Assembly (NCBI RefSeq): GCF_027943255.1 | Contig: NC_072893.1 | Span: 99,207,784-99,271,783, forward strand | Direction of reading: 5' to 3' | DNA: 64,000 nt | Origin: Anastrepha obliqua | Lineage: Eukaryota; Arthropoda; Insecta; Diptera; Tephritidae | Part shown: positions 53,060 through 63,562 of the stretch, one piece after another | Position numbering within the stretch: position 1 is the first letter of the stretch | Layout: each line of letters starts with the position of its first letter | Made by a program: the position numbers and the translations under genes | Notes under the pieces: generated by a model | The model's input: the letters and a program-made list of their open reading frames with translations, nothing else | Databases searched by the model: none | Told to the model about the DNA's origin: nothing

Positions 53060-53880
53060 ATTAACGAGCTCGTCAACACAACAACTATATCATGAACTAT
53101 AATTTCCCAGTTCTGCTGATAGTACCTAACTTTCAGCCATATGTCTACCAATTACCCAACTAAAAAATAGAAAATCGCCGGTCATTGACAATATGGATAA
53201 CGATTTAATCAAATATGGAGGAACAACACTACGCAACAAAATATGCAAACTATTCCACAAAATTTGCGAGACAACGACCATACCGAAAAAATTGTAGAAA
53301 TACAACAAATCAGACCATCTATGCTTTGAAGACCTTACTAAAGAATAAAACACGTAATAGCGTTGCTCAGCAAAAACAAAATGCTGCAAATATATCTTGG
53401 AAATAATTTCCTAAGCATACTCAAAGCCAACATGTCTAATACCGATACCATCAGGAATAAGACAAGGTGACAACCTGAGTCCAACATAATTTAATATTAA
53501 AATGGTATAGAGAAGTAAGCACATGAGGACCAAAAGCAAAGTAAGAATCTATAAGACATGCACTCGACCAATTCTTACGTATGCTGCGGTAACAAGGGCG
53601 GACACTGCTTTTATGCAAAAAGACATGGCGACACCTGGAATAAAAAGATTGTGTGCAATGGTTGAATACACCATGTATGGCCGAAAGACAAACGAAGGAA
53701 TAAGAAACATTTGCATCGTAGCAGAAATAACGATATAAAAAGCATGGAGAGACCACGTCCGAAGAATGTCGAATGGAGGCTTGGTGAAGAAGCATTAAAC
53801 GGCAAAGTTAATCAACGCAGACCAGGAAGACCAAACAGCTGAAACATGTGTGTTGTTCGTCGGGATCTGCTGATACGCAA
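53060..53880 (+). pseudogene. RTE-like LINE RT fragment, degraded
   Basis: LKNRKSPVIDNMDNDLIKYG near 53160-53220, PSGIRQGDNLSPT near 53450, then RTKSKVRIYKTCTRPILTYA (53523-53738) and WRDHVRRMSNGG. The YADD region is deleted between the GIRQGD and thumb parts. Ends shortly before the gypsy-type element at 53923. Confidence 0.65.
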
Positions 53881-53922
53881 AGCTATACACACAGTATAAT
53901 AAAACAAACATTTATATAATAT

Positions 53923-54360
53923 TGTTACGTATTTTATTACGTTGAAATTCAAATAAATATTTCACAATAACTCTCTGAGTTCGATCACTGGATTGTTGAA
54001 TAAATGACAAAAATTAATGGCAACACACTTGCTTTACTTTACTTTAGATGTACACGTTCAGCTTAAGACTGAATCACTCTTTTACTTTTCCTTTATTCGC
54101 TCACAAGTTTAATTTCCAACCTGAATCGCCCACGCATATGATCCTCGGCTTATATACATGTGCTTAATAACTATCGTAATTTCTAGATCTGGCAGCTCGT
54201 ATCTCATGGCAAGTTCCGTTGTAACATAAGCTTACTAGTCACCTGTCATTGGTTGACTCAGAAAGCGTGCAATGTTTCGCTATCTCCTGTCGTCCCGATC
54301 GGGACAGACAGATGTACGAGTACTACTTTGACTTTCTCCTAGTTTTGCATTGCTGTATAC
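53923..54360 (-). repeat. Gypsy-type LTR, left (3' LTR)
   Basis: Shares with the right LTR the blocks CTCTGAGTTCGATCACTGGA, TTGTTGAATAAA, AATTTCTAGATCTG and AGCTCGTATCT. The inner boundary is diverged and placed only approximately. The copies differ by many substitutions and indels, so the insertion is old. Confidence 0.8.
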
Positions 54361-54469
54361 AATATACCACATCATTGAATCTTTTAATCATCTAATATGG
54401 ACCTTCCCAGGACGCTTGTAGTTTTAGAGAAATCCCTTTTTTCTCTGCGGATTATAAAGTACCGAACTT

Positions 54470-55286
54470 TCAGTCAAATCTGTCCTTCATATTATTACTC
54501 TTTAGCTGGGTATGCTTCCTCAGATGATGGTGTAATTCTTCCATGTCATTCTGCAGTGTTTCCCAATGACTGCCTACGTCCATTTTAGAAGCGGTACCTC
54601 TTTCAAGTGATAAATCACCCTGAAGCTTTAAATCGCTTCCACAAATGGTTCTAGTAGGCGGCTGGTCAGTAGTCAACAGCATTTGGATGTGTTTATCTCA
54701 ATTTCGTTGGCACTTCTCAACTACCTTTCGTTGGTGCTCCTCCAGAGTTGAATCTTTCGACCATTCTATCTGATAGGGGGTGCAAGGGTGTTGAACACTT
54801 TTTCTTAATTCCAAACAAGCTACGCATTTGTTTGAATACCACGGATTCGAAGTTCCTTGGTCTGAATGCAACTCAATAGGTACTCCAAGCCGAGTCACCC
54901 AATTCTGCATAAAAACCGCTGCAATGGTTTTGGCCTATTAGTTTAGTAGAGCGTACACTTCTGGCCACTTACTGAATTAGTCCATAACAATGAGCACATA
55001 TTTATTGCCGGAATCATTTGTTGGAAACGCGCCCGCAACAACCATGGTCACTCGCTCAAATGGTGAACCTGCGTTGTATTGCTGTAATCTTCCACGACTT
55101 CTCTACTTTGGACCTTTCGCTGCCATACACTCCACTCAATTTCGAATCCATTCGGCTACTGATACTATGTAATTTACCCAGTAAAACTGTTGCTTAATCT
55201 TCGCCAGCGTTTTGGGATACGCATATGACCCCAGCGTGGCCCATTGTGGAATTCCTCTAACACATATGCAATTCTGGATTTAGAAC
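54470..55286 (-). pseudogene. Gypsy-type pol, integrase region
   Basis: Minus-strand pieces: DSGNKYVLIVMD then FSKWPEVYALLN near 54930-55020, WVTRLGVPIELHSDQGTSNP (54698-54910, with core HSDQG), then TTDQPPTRTICGSDLKLQGD and MKDRFD (54470-54682). These cover the catalytic core and C-terminal part. Stops and frameshifts separate them. Confidence 0.8.
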
Positions 55287-55300
55287 TATAATCAGATCAC

Positions 55301-56060
55301 GCGGCTGCCGTAGCCAAATGGGTTGGTGCGTGACTACCATTCGGAATTCGGAGAGAACGTAGGTTCGCATCTTGGTGAAATACCAAAAATGAAGAAATAG
55401 TGTTTTCTAATCGCATTCGCCCCTCGGCAGACAATGGCAAACCTCCGAGTGTATTTTTACCATGAAAAAGCTTCTCATAAAAAATATCACTCAAACATGC
55501 TGCACGCGAAAATTATATGTTTTTTGTTTTTGCCTTGTTCAATCCACTTGGGAGCATAGGGCCTCGACAAGACTCAGTCTTGCATTGGTTTCGTTAATCT
55601 ATTTTGCTTTATAACAGGGTAGGTGATTAGCCTGCCGCTACCAGTCCTAATTAGTGGGAATCATGCCCACACGTCGTTGCTTAGGAACAACGCCTTCTTA
55701 CTGCTTGAAGCGCCATTTTTCTGGCAGAAGGATCACACAGATGGTTGAGGGTTTCGCTAAATTTGGTGTGTCTGCGCTATTACCGCCATTACCCGCTTCC
55801 TCTTGCTGGCGCCGCTGATGTAATGCTTGTTTAAGCAGCCAAAATTCACTAAGATGCGCTGACTTTCGTGCGGGAGTTCGGGTTGGAAGGATAAGATTGT
55901 TGGGGTTCTTGTTTTTTTTTTTTTTTTTTTTTATAGAAACTAAGAAAGTAGGTAAGTTTGGAAAAGTGCGACGACCGTGCTTTACGTGGGGTTTGAACCC
56001 ACAACGTCTGGCTAGTACACTTACGCTAGACTACCGCGGCCGGCAAAAGTTGTATATATA
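55301..56060. mobile_element. Composite SINE insertion within the gypsy element
   Basis: TATAATCAGATCAC occurs at 55287-55300 and 56061-56074, a 14-bp target duplication. Inside: the SINE head and body (55301-55485, head GCGGCTGCCGTAGCC), cut off after CTTCTCATAAAAAATATC. A ~400-bp segment of unknown origin follows (55490-55905; it contains TTGGGAGCATAGGGCC, also hinted at near 31430). Then comes an inverted tRNA-like piece with a poly(T) run (55910-56045) and a TATATATA end like the SINE tail. The simplest reading is a SINE later interrupted and internally replaced. Confidence 0.7.
55907..56045 (-). repeat. Second tRNA-related retroposon fragment
   Basis: On the minus strand: GCCGGCCGCGGTAGTCTAGC, then GTTGTGGGTTCAAACCCCAC (a perfect B-box-like stem-loop), about 60 unique bases and a run of about 20 A at the 3' end. 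The head looks tRNA-like but does not complete an acceptor stem, so I read it as a SINE of another family, not a tRNA gene. Confidence 0.55.
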
Positions 56061-56194
56061 TATAATCAGATCACGGGAATGATTTCTATTTTCATTTTCC
56101 CATGCGGAATGCAGAACTCCATCAATTATTTTAAGACTAGTCCACTGTACCCAATACGCTTTAGCCACAGGATCTTTTTTCGCCATTTCATTTT

Positions 56195-57330
56195 TTAATG
56201 GTCTCCTCGAGCCTCTTTCGCCTCCATGATCTTTCCCAGGTAAGCATCATTCAATTGACTTCTTCTTATTGCTCTTGGTTCCCATTCCTCATCGGGTTGC
56301 ATTTGCATTAGTCTGATATAAACTATCCGCACATATCTCCCGACTTTGGAGCAATGCTTACACTCTTTCCATGCTGTTCCTCTTTTCGATTCTCGATCTC
56401 GGAGTCGTAATGTTGCAGTCTTTCGATCCACCGTGCATTTGTCCTTCCGGATGCTTGAACTGGAGTAACCATCTCAATGCAAGTACAAGTATTGTGGAAA
56501 TGTTGTACGCACTCAACCACAGCTAACAGTTCTCGCCTGGTCACACAGTAATTCATCTCCTGCTTTCCGCGGACTATGCTATAGTTTGCGATTACTTTTT
56601 CTTGCCCATAGATGATCTGTGACAGTATTCCACATATTCCGTATGCGCTAGCATCTGTATCGACAACGAACTTTTATCCGCGACCAGATACGCTAACAAA
56701 GACACAGTACAGAGAAGCTCTTTCAATTTCTAAGGCTTCCTCCTGTTCTTTGTGTCATCCAAATGCGCAATTCTTCTTAGTGGGATTATGGAGACTCCGA
56801 GTAACGTTTGGGAATCCTGGAACAAAATGACGGCAATGCGTGCACAGGCCTAGGAAACTTCGCACTTCTTGCACATTTCTTGGTCCTGGCCAATCTTTTA
56901 CTGTTTTTATTTTCTCCTCGCCCGTTTAGATGCCCTCGGTCGTCACCTTATGTCCAAGATAATTGGCTTCTGTTTTAAACAGGACATACTTCTTCAGATT
57001 CAATCGCAATCCCGCGATGGCAGTGCGCTGAAACACTTCTTCAAAATTTTTCAGATGGTCGCTAAACTTTTTAAGCTAAAGCTCCACGGGCTTATTGATT
57101 GTTCAATAATTCCACTTTGCTGCATAACCTTGGTTATTTGATTGGCTACTTCGCGCTCTGCTAGTGGAACTGGGCGAATTGGCTTTGCATCTACTGTATC
57201 TATTCAATGTTTCACCGTTGCAGACTTTCCAAAATCTCCGTTGAATAGGTAGCCGTATGTCTTCTTAATTCCTGCAACCAAGTTCTTATCAAATTGGAGA
57301 TTTTTCTCCTACTTTCTGGAGATCTTCCCT
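56195..57330 (-). pseudogene. Gypsy-type pol, RT and RNase H region
   Basis: Minus-strand pieces in order: FSDHLKNFEEVFQRTAIAGL with LNLKKYVLFKTEANYLGHKV (RT palm end, 57010-56930), VRSFLGLCTHCRHFVPGF (connection), DTDASAYGICGILSQI, and NYCVTRRELLAVVECVQHFH (RNase H, 56556 down). The RT YxDD box is not clearly visible; a deletion near 57140 may have removed it. Confidence 0.75.
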
Positions 57331-57465
57331 TTCCTGATGTGGTCCATCGCAGCTCACTATGGCTTCTACATCCTGGATTTTCCCAATAACAGCTTCTTTA
57401 GCCAAAATAACTGGTAACTTGAAACTATTTATGACTCTTATTGGAACCCTCGTGTCTTTTTTCGT

Positions 57466-57943
57466 TTACACTAGTGTCTTTCCTACGATTATGTTTGCCG
57501 TCTCCTTAGCAGCTTCTATAACGCACATTTCACCTATGCCACAACCTCCTTTCCCATTAGCCCATATGACTACTTCAGATTTTGGCGGAATCCGTTGACG
57601 GTGACTAAGGGGTACCTTTCTGGACTGTACACTTGGCTCATGCCCGGTACTCAGCGGTATCTCTATATTCTGACACGACAGAACCTTTTTACCCAAATCC
57701 AAGGTAAATATGCGCAGCAGCATGAAACCTACGTCATATATTACTTCATCCATTATTTCAGCCAGTAAAAATGTGTGAACTACTGACAAAGCGCCAATAA
57801 CGACTTCGCACTACCTTTCCGGAAATCGTTGCTCTCTCTCCTGTAGCTGTCTGGAGTTTGTAGCCTACCAGTGGTTCCACATTACTATTTACCAAATCTG
57901 ACCTGATGATTGAGTTCGTTGCACCTATGTCTACAGTAAGCAC
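57466..57943 (-). pseudogene. Gypsy-type aspartic protease region
   Basis: MLTVDIGATNSIIRSDLVN holds the protease active site, with the usual DTGA altered to DIGA. YKLQTATGERATISGKVVR and a flap-like region follow. The next frame continues IMDEVIYDVGFMLLRIFTLD and LSCQNIEIPLSTGHEPS. The same protein blocks occur in the 16345-16641 fragment, showing these are one family. Confidence 0.75.
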
Positions 57944-58169
57944 CTGAGATCGACCATTTATAGTTCCCCTTATCGTGAAGTTGTTGCTTTTCCGTCGAGA
58001 ATGTGAGACAAAGACTGCGAGGTATTCAGTTGTAGCAACCAGTTCTCGACCCTTAGAGCTGGTTTATATTAGTTTAACGCTCGCTGTGTACGGGAGCGCC
58101 ATTGTCAGGGTCAGCGCTTCGCTTTCTTCCTCCTGGGTTCTTCTTCGGCTGGCTGCATGGTATTCTGGA

Positions 58170-58896
58170 ATCGCGGACCATATGTGGGGTCATACCGCAG
58201 TTTTAACACTTTAAATTCGAGCTTCTTCGAGGAAAGAACTTCCTTATTACTTTCCTCATGATTTCCTCCATCGAGACAGCCTCTTCACTCCTGTGGATTT
58301 TTTGCACTGGCCTGCTCAAGAAAGCTTCTATTCCTGTGTCAGCGCAGATGATACTGTTTCCGTAAAAATACCCTTCGGTGTTGAGTATGATGCCCCTTTC
58401 GTGTCCGGATCTCCTATACCTCTCATGAATGCCTGTCACTTCATCTTCTCAACGAAGTCTGCTGTTTCTTTCGCATACGTCAAATGTGCCAACCTATGGC
58501 TGCTATCAGACTCTCGTAGTTTCCCCGATCGGCTTATGTCATTGTTTGCAATAGCCCTTGATTAATTGCTGCTGTTGTTTCGAGCTGGAGCTTTAATATC
58601 GGGAATGGTATACTGCTGTCGAATGATGGTGCTTTTACTTTTAGACCACTGCTTAACATATTCGAAGGATTCAATTTCAATTCACAGAGGCGAGTCCTCA
58701 CTGCATCTAGCACAGTCTCAATCGTTTCCAGTTGCGACCTCATATGTGTCTTCACAACATATACCTCAACCTCCATCGTCTCCAGTTGCGACGTCATATA
58801 TGTTTTCACAGCTTCTAACTTAGATATACGTTGCGCATCTATCTTCGACAATAATTCGGCGGACATTTGTGACGAAATTCGCGAAAATCCAGCCAT
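58170..58896 (-). pseudogene. Gypsy-type gag
   Basis: The ORF at 58534-58896 starts MAGFSRISSQMSAELLSKID, contains a repeated SQLETM/SQLETI segment, and reaches LKVKAPSFDSSIPFPILKLQ, the start of the capsid-like region. 58203-58439 continues in another frame. Near 58180-58225 a zinc knuckle is degraded: KC*NCGMTPHMVRDS, with a stop inside and Ser in place of the last Cys. Confidence 0.75.
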
Positions 58897-59153
58897 ATCA
58901 CACTCATGTCTATAACTGGTGAAGGTCTTGTCTTTTCTTCCATTTTGGTGAATTATCCACTATCTTCCAGCTGGAACACTAATTCATCTACATCGACGCC
59001 CTCTGTCTCCATATGTCTCCATAGCTTCGCGCAGTCGTACTTGTAACTCTGCCTAACAAGCTACGCCGTTCCAGCTCTTTCTTAAGCTGCTAAACCTTGA
59101 GTTCGCTCAACTTTTTTGCCATTTTCACGATTTTGTTCTTGGGACTTTATTCA

Positions 59154-59175
59154 ACAGTCCTACTTCTGACACTAA
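59154..59175 (-). promoter_or_regulatory. Putative tRNA-Leu-type primer binding site
   Basis: Just inside the right (5') LTR on the minus strand: TAGTGTCAGAAGTAGGA. It resembles the complement of a tRNA-Leu 3' end (TGGTGTCAGAAGTGGGA) at 15 of 17 positions. The tRNA sequence is from memory, so the identity is tentative. Confidence 0.5.
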
Positions 59176-59176
59176 T

Positions 59177-59619
59177 TGTTACGAATTTTCTCACGATAAA
59201 ATTCAAATAGCTCTCTTACAATAAATCTCTGAGTTCGATCACTGGATTGTTGAATAAAACACAAAAATTAATAATAACACACTTGGTTTACTTTATTTCC
59301 TACACTTTACTTCTAAATGTACATGTTCAGCTTACTTTCCAACTCAATATCTCATGCGCTTGCACCTCGGCTGATATACATTAGGCACATGTTAGGCACA
59401 ACTATCTTAATTTCTAGATCTGCTAGCTCGTATCTTCTTGCGAGTTTTGTTGTAGCAGCTTATTAATCACCTGTCGTCTTCGTTTAACTCATATAGCGGT
59501 AGATTCAGAAAACGTGCAGTGTCTACCTGCTATCGCCATCAACGCTAATTCATGCTTTTGTTTTAGCCTCTCATTCACTATTGTTGCCAGTCGGCTCACG
59601 AAACTTGGCGATTGTAACA
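59177..59619 (-). repeat. Gypsy-type LTR, right (5' LTR)
   Basis: 443 bp from TGTTACGAATTTTC to CGATTGTAACA. TGTTAC and GTAACA are inverted repeats at the two ends. Confidence 0.85.
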
Positions 59620-60000
59620 ATATTATATAGCCCATAACAGTTATTGTAATCCTAAATAAACGATGAAGAAGAATACAAAGAAGGTCGAAATTTTAACAAC
59701 AAATACAAATTGAAGGACGTCATTAGGGCGCTGTGGGAAAACATTCCGCAGTTCACAATCAAAGTGTCGTTTGGCAGCCTTTCACGCTGAATCATCGCAC
59801 TACAAGGTGCTAGAGGTAAATGGTCCAAATACTAATCGCCATTATTAGGTGAATGTAACTTAATATAAATTAATACAAAGTATAACTCGAAGAAGGTAAT
59901 GTTGGTGACTATACATTTTATTGAATATATATATAAGTATATATATATCGTATAAGCCCATACAATGCAGTTTGTTAGAATCGAATTGGTCAAATAAATT
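59620..60000 (+). other. Unassigned; possible Tc1-like C-terminal remnant
   Basis: Around 59690-59850 the plus strand reads KYKLKDVIRALWENIPQF, then an R*IIALQGARGKWSKY segment, which loosely resembles the C-terminal end of Tc1-like transposases. Weak evidence only. TA-rich simple sequence follows to 59950. Confidence 0.3.
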
Positions 60001-61018
60001 CTAAGTTATGGTGGTCACGCTTCTATTAGATAGATTGTATGTATGCGAGAGTTGCCTTTTACATTTTACATCATCAACACTGAGCTCGTGGTTATACCGT
60101 ATACAGTATGTACAAGTACCGTCTTCTAATCGTATAGGGCCGAATATTCTTCTAAGAATTTTTCTTTCAAATCGCATCAGTAAATTCACGTCATTAACTT
60201 TAAGGACCCATGCTTCACAGCCGGTCTTATTATAGTTTGGACATCTGTAGTTTTGTTCCTTTGATATCAATGAAGACTTCATAAGTTTGATATGGCCAAA
60301 ATATGCTCTGTTAGCTTCCTGAATACGGTCTTGTATGGATAAGAACATATCCTTATTTATGCTAAGTACTACGCCTAAATATTTAAAACTCTTGCATGAA
60401 CTCAAAAACACAACTTCCGATTCTGATGCGACTATCATGAAAGGATCGAGCAATGTACTTCGTCTTTTCTTCATTCATTCACATGAAAACCTCCTGAAGA
60501 GCCTCCTTCTTGCAATAATCACAATGTCGTTAACGTATACGCATATTTGTGTCGATTTATAAAATATTGTACTACCTTGAGCTATTTCGGTTATTGCTGA
60601 ATACAGTATTAACTTAAATAAAAGCGTTGAATTCGTCAGATATTTCGCCATTCATTATTACTTTAGCGTTTGAGTGTATAAGATTCATATTGATCAAATT
60701 CATGTATTTTTGTGGTATACCTAGTACTTTTAAGTGATGGTCGATATATTTTCTGTTGAGTTTATCAAACGCTTGCTTAAAGTCTATGAAGAGACTGTGT
60801 AGATTTATATTTGTAACATAACATTTTTCGAATATCTTCGACATGATAACGCATTGATCTGTTGTCGAGCGTCCGATTCTAAAACCGCATTGATAATCTC
60901 CGTCGATCTCTTCTGCATACACATTTAGTTTCTCATACAGTTGGCTTGTATACCATTTTTCAGGCATGTTTTCTGTTCTCCAAATTTTAAGTATTATTTC
61001 ATGTATCTGTCTTATCAA
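60001..61018 (-). pseudogene. RTE-like reverse transcriptase, degraded
   Basis: 61018-60614: MIRQIHEIILKIWRTENMPE, DYQCGFRIGRSTTDQCVIMS, LHSLFIDFKQAFDKLNRKYI (Asp of the palm). 60474-60001: KSFKYLGVVLSINKDMFLSI, TGCEAWVLKVNDVNLLMRFE and RKILRRIFGPIRLEDGTCTY. The YADD box between is lost (60490-60610). It belongs to the same broad group as 29700-31361 but is a different, older family. Confidence 0.75.
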
Positions 61019-61128
61019 CTCTTCTCCGCCATATTTGATGAGCTCTACATTTATACAGTCTTCACCACTTGTCTTGTGGTTTTTCGGCTTCTTTATTGTT
61101 CTTTTCGTGTCATTAAGAACGGGGCGTA

Positions 61129-61640
61129 AGTCAGAATTCGAAAGTTTTGAGAAAAAAGGAAGAAAAAAAAAACAGAAAACCTTATAAATAATATAAACTA
61201 TTCTATTCGTCCATTAGTAATTTTTGTAACTTTGCTAGCTGGTGGACAGTGGAGATAAACTGTTTCAGACAAACCGACGACAGGTAAAGACGCTTGAGTC
61301 AAACACTCACAACAGTATCAAACAGAAGACAAGACAATAGTGTATCAGCATATTGCACATTTTCCGATGTTTCACTTCCTCCAAAGTTTTCTGAAAAGGC
61401 AGTGGAAGGAGTAAATACTATCGATGGCGTAAAGTCTCCATACGCCCACAAGAGCGGAACCTGGACGCAGTTGACATAAACGCGGCTCCACCTTGAAAAT
61501 ATGTTAACGCGATCCCAGGATAGAAATCAGCCGAGGAGGAGGAGTGATATAGTGTTAGTGGGAGCATGCCCCACATACTATTGGTGTGACGGCACCTTTA
61601 CACCTCCTGACTAAAGAAAAAAAAAAAAAAAAAAACATAA
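61129..61640 (+). mobile_element. Poly(A)-ended LINE 3' fragment inserted in the RTE element
   Basis: Ends in about 20 A (61614-61637) after ATTGGTGTGACGGCACCTTT and ACACCTCCTGACTAAAG, a 3'UTR style seen in R1-clade LINEs. The upstream part has no recognised protein. Both sides continue RTE coding sequence. No clear target duplication was found. Confidence 0.55.
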
Positions 61641-61882
61641 AATGATCGGGGTCTTCCAGACTATTTTCTACTGTGTATACTGTACCAATAGGCGCTTCAT
61701 CTTCATTATTATTTAAGAGCTCATTAAAATGTTTTTTCCAGATATTTAGCTAACTAAATCACCTTTTTTGTTCTTGTTCTTGCAAGCCATCAATCTCGGC
61801 TGGAATTGGCTCGTGTGTTTGTTTATCCTACGGTACATAGATCTCGTTTGTTTGTTTGTAATGGAATTTGTGCATTATTATT

Positions 61883-62233
61883 TTAAGTTCCCTTTTCATA
61901 TAATCTTTTTTCTGCAGATTTTCTTGCTGCATTCTTTGCTTTATTGAGCTTTCCACATTCTGCGTCATACCATTCGTTGGTAATAACAGCTTTTTGGTCA
62001 ATGGTTTTATTTGCAGCGCTAAGAATGGCTTCTTTAAGACTTTGACATTTTGATGTTATATCTGCTTCTATTAAAATTTCTTTCATATCACCTAGTTTAC
62101 GCTCAACCTTCTCTTGATGATTTTTTCTTGTAGACTCATTCGCTATGACTTCCTCAACGATCCAGTGTTTCTTTTCAAATTCGTTTTTTATGATTCGCGA
62201 TATTATTCTTTTACGCACACGCGCTACAACCAT
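61883..62233 (-). pseudogene. RTE-like ORF2 linker between endonuclease and RT
   Basis: 116 codons: MVVARVRKRIISRIIKNEFE ... KTIDQKAVITNEWYDAECGK. The W(Y/F)D.EC segment is a usual landmark between endonuclease and RT in RTE/Jockey ORF2. Confidence 0.7.
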
Positions 62234-62759
62234 ATAGTGATCGGAGTCACAATTTGCACAATGATAAAATCTTACATGTGCCTTTTATCTATTACTATGT
62301 GATCAATTTGATTACCACCATTGTGACCTGGGAATTTGCAAGTTTGTTTGTGCACTCGTTTGTGTTATAAATAGTACTGGAAGTTCGGGAAAGTTGCATA
62401 AACGCAGAACATTATAATTGCAATATTCGTGTAACGAATGCTTTCATGCAACTTACTGTATTATTGCAGACTCCTTTCCAGTTTTCGTGTTGAAGTCACC
62501 GCAGAGTAGTTTGATGTCATATCTGCTTATTTTATTGCAAATGTGTGACATTTTGTCGTAAAATTCATCTATAAAATACGTTCATCCACCAGCTCAAAAG
62601 CCATCGCACTCTTCCGGGCTTTTTTATCAACACAAAAACCAACGCCTTTATAACCTTGACTTTCGGCGCTACTACAGTAGATGCTATATGTATAACCTCA
62701 TTTCTTTATTTCACCTTGTCCTTTCCATCTTACATTTTACGCCCAATAATAAAAACACA

Positions 62760-63380
62760 GTGAAATAATAATGAAAATGGCTTTTGTTGCTTTTCAAATA
62801 TTCTTCTTAGAAGTCGATATATTTCTGCAATCGCTTGAACCAATTTTCAAAGCACTTTTACCACTTAGAAGTGGATACCTCCAAAATAAGCTGTTTAAAG
62901 GCCAGATTTTCCACGTAACTTTTGTGGGACTAAGCTCGTCTTGGAACACCCATACTGTCGATTAATATTTTGCTTTCGATTGCGCGATTCGTTACGTGTT
63001 ACGATGTCATAGACGTGCTTTGAACCACCGCAGCTGAATTTCTTTAACATTCCTTTATACCAATCCATATGATTTTTTTTAAGCTATTGCCAAATTATGC
63101 GGTATCAAATGAGAACAGATGATCTGTGACGGCCAAATATTCGTGCAATAGTGAATGTATTCTGGCCCCACTAATGCCCAAGGATGGTTCTGACTCGCGA
63201 CGCACAACATCGACTGTTTCTGGCACAACAGCTATTTCTGGACTGCCATAATAAAATTCATCCAGTACTAAATTCCATCTGAACTCCTCAAAATTACAAA
63301 TAGTTAAAACTCGAGGTATTATCAGGAAAAAAAGTTCAAAAGCCTGGAAGTATGTCTGTATATTAGTGTTTCAGAAATCG
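62760..63380 (-). pseudogene. Mariner-like transposase remnant
   Basis: Minus-strand islands in order: VVPETVDVVRRESEPSLGIS (DNA-binding region, ~63240), KHVYDIVTRNESRNRKQNIN (~63000; the first catalytic Asp of TGDES is Asn), and CFENWFKRLQKYIDF (C-terminus, ~62840). The region between, with the second and third Asp, is deleted. Terminal repeats were not located. Confidence 0.65.
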
Positions 63381-63560
63381 TAAGTCTGGCTTTTTTCATT
63401 TATTTATCTTCCAAAATTGTTTCTTAGATGGTTTGCAGTCAAACTAGTTTGTTTGTCTAGCGACAATGCTGACAAAAACGCTATAATTCGTTGAACTCCA
63501 AAAATATTCTGTTCCTTTATTTGATTACGAATTCTCAATTTATGTATATCCTACGGTAAA
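63381..63560. other. Short unassigned gap
   Basis: Nothing recognised. Confidence 0.4.
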
Positions 63561-63562
63561 TA

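Larger units (their letters stand above)
53923..59619 (-). mobile_element. Gypsy-type LTR retrotransposon with nested insertion
   Basis: Flanked by ATAT on both sides (53919-53922, 59620-59623). The outer ends are TGTTACG and GTAACA, as expected for LTR TG...CA termini. Minus-strand order from right to left is LTR, primer site, gag, protease, RT, RNase H, integrase, LTR, i.e. Ty3/gypsy order. No env is seen. All ORFs are broken. Without the inserted 55301-56060 block and its duplication it is about 4.9 kb. Confidence 0.88.
60001..62720 (-). mobile_element. RTE-like LINE, degraded, interrupted by a poly(A) retroposon
   Basis: From right to left on the minus strand: an endonuclease (EFYDKMSHICNKISRYDIKL, then LLCGDFNTKTGKE near 62480), a linker (61883-62233, NEWYDAECGKLNKAKNAARK), RT and thumb. 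A foreign segment with a poly(A) end (about 61129-61640) splits it between an EDPDH-like position and KNHKTSGEDCINVELIKYGG. The TA-rich stretch at 59915-59950 may be its 3' tail. Confidence 0.75.

Noticed and set aside
55968..56043. A tRNA gene on the minus strand
   Set aside because: A clear T-arm/B box is present but no matching acceptor stem, and an A-rich tail follows; it fits a tRNA-derived retroposon.
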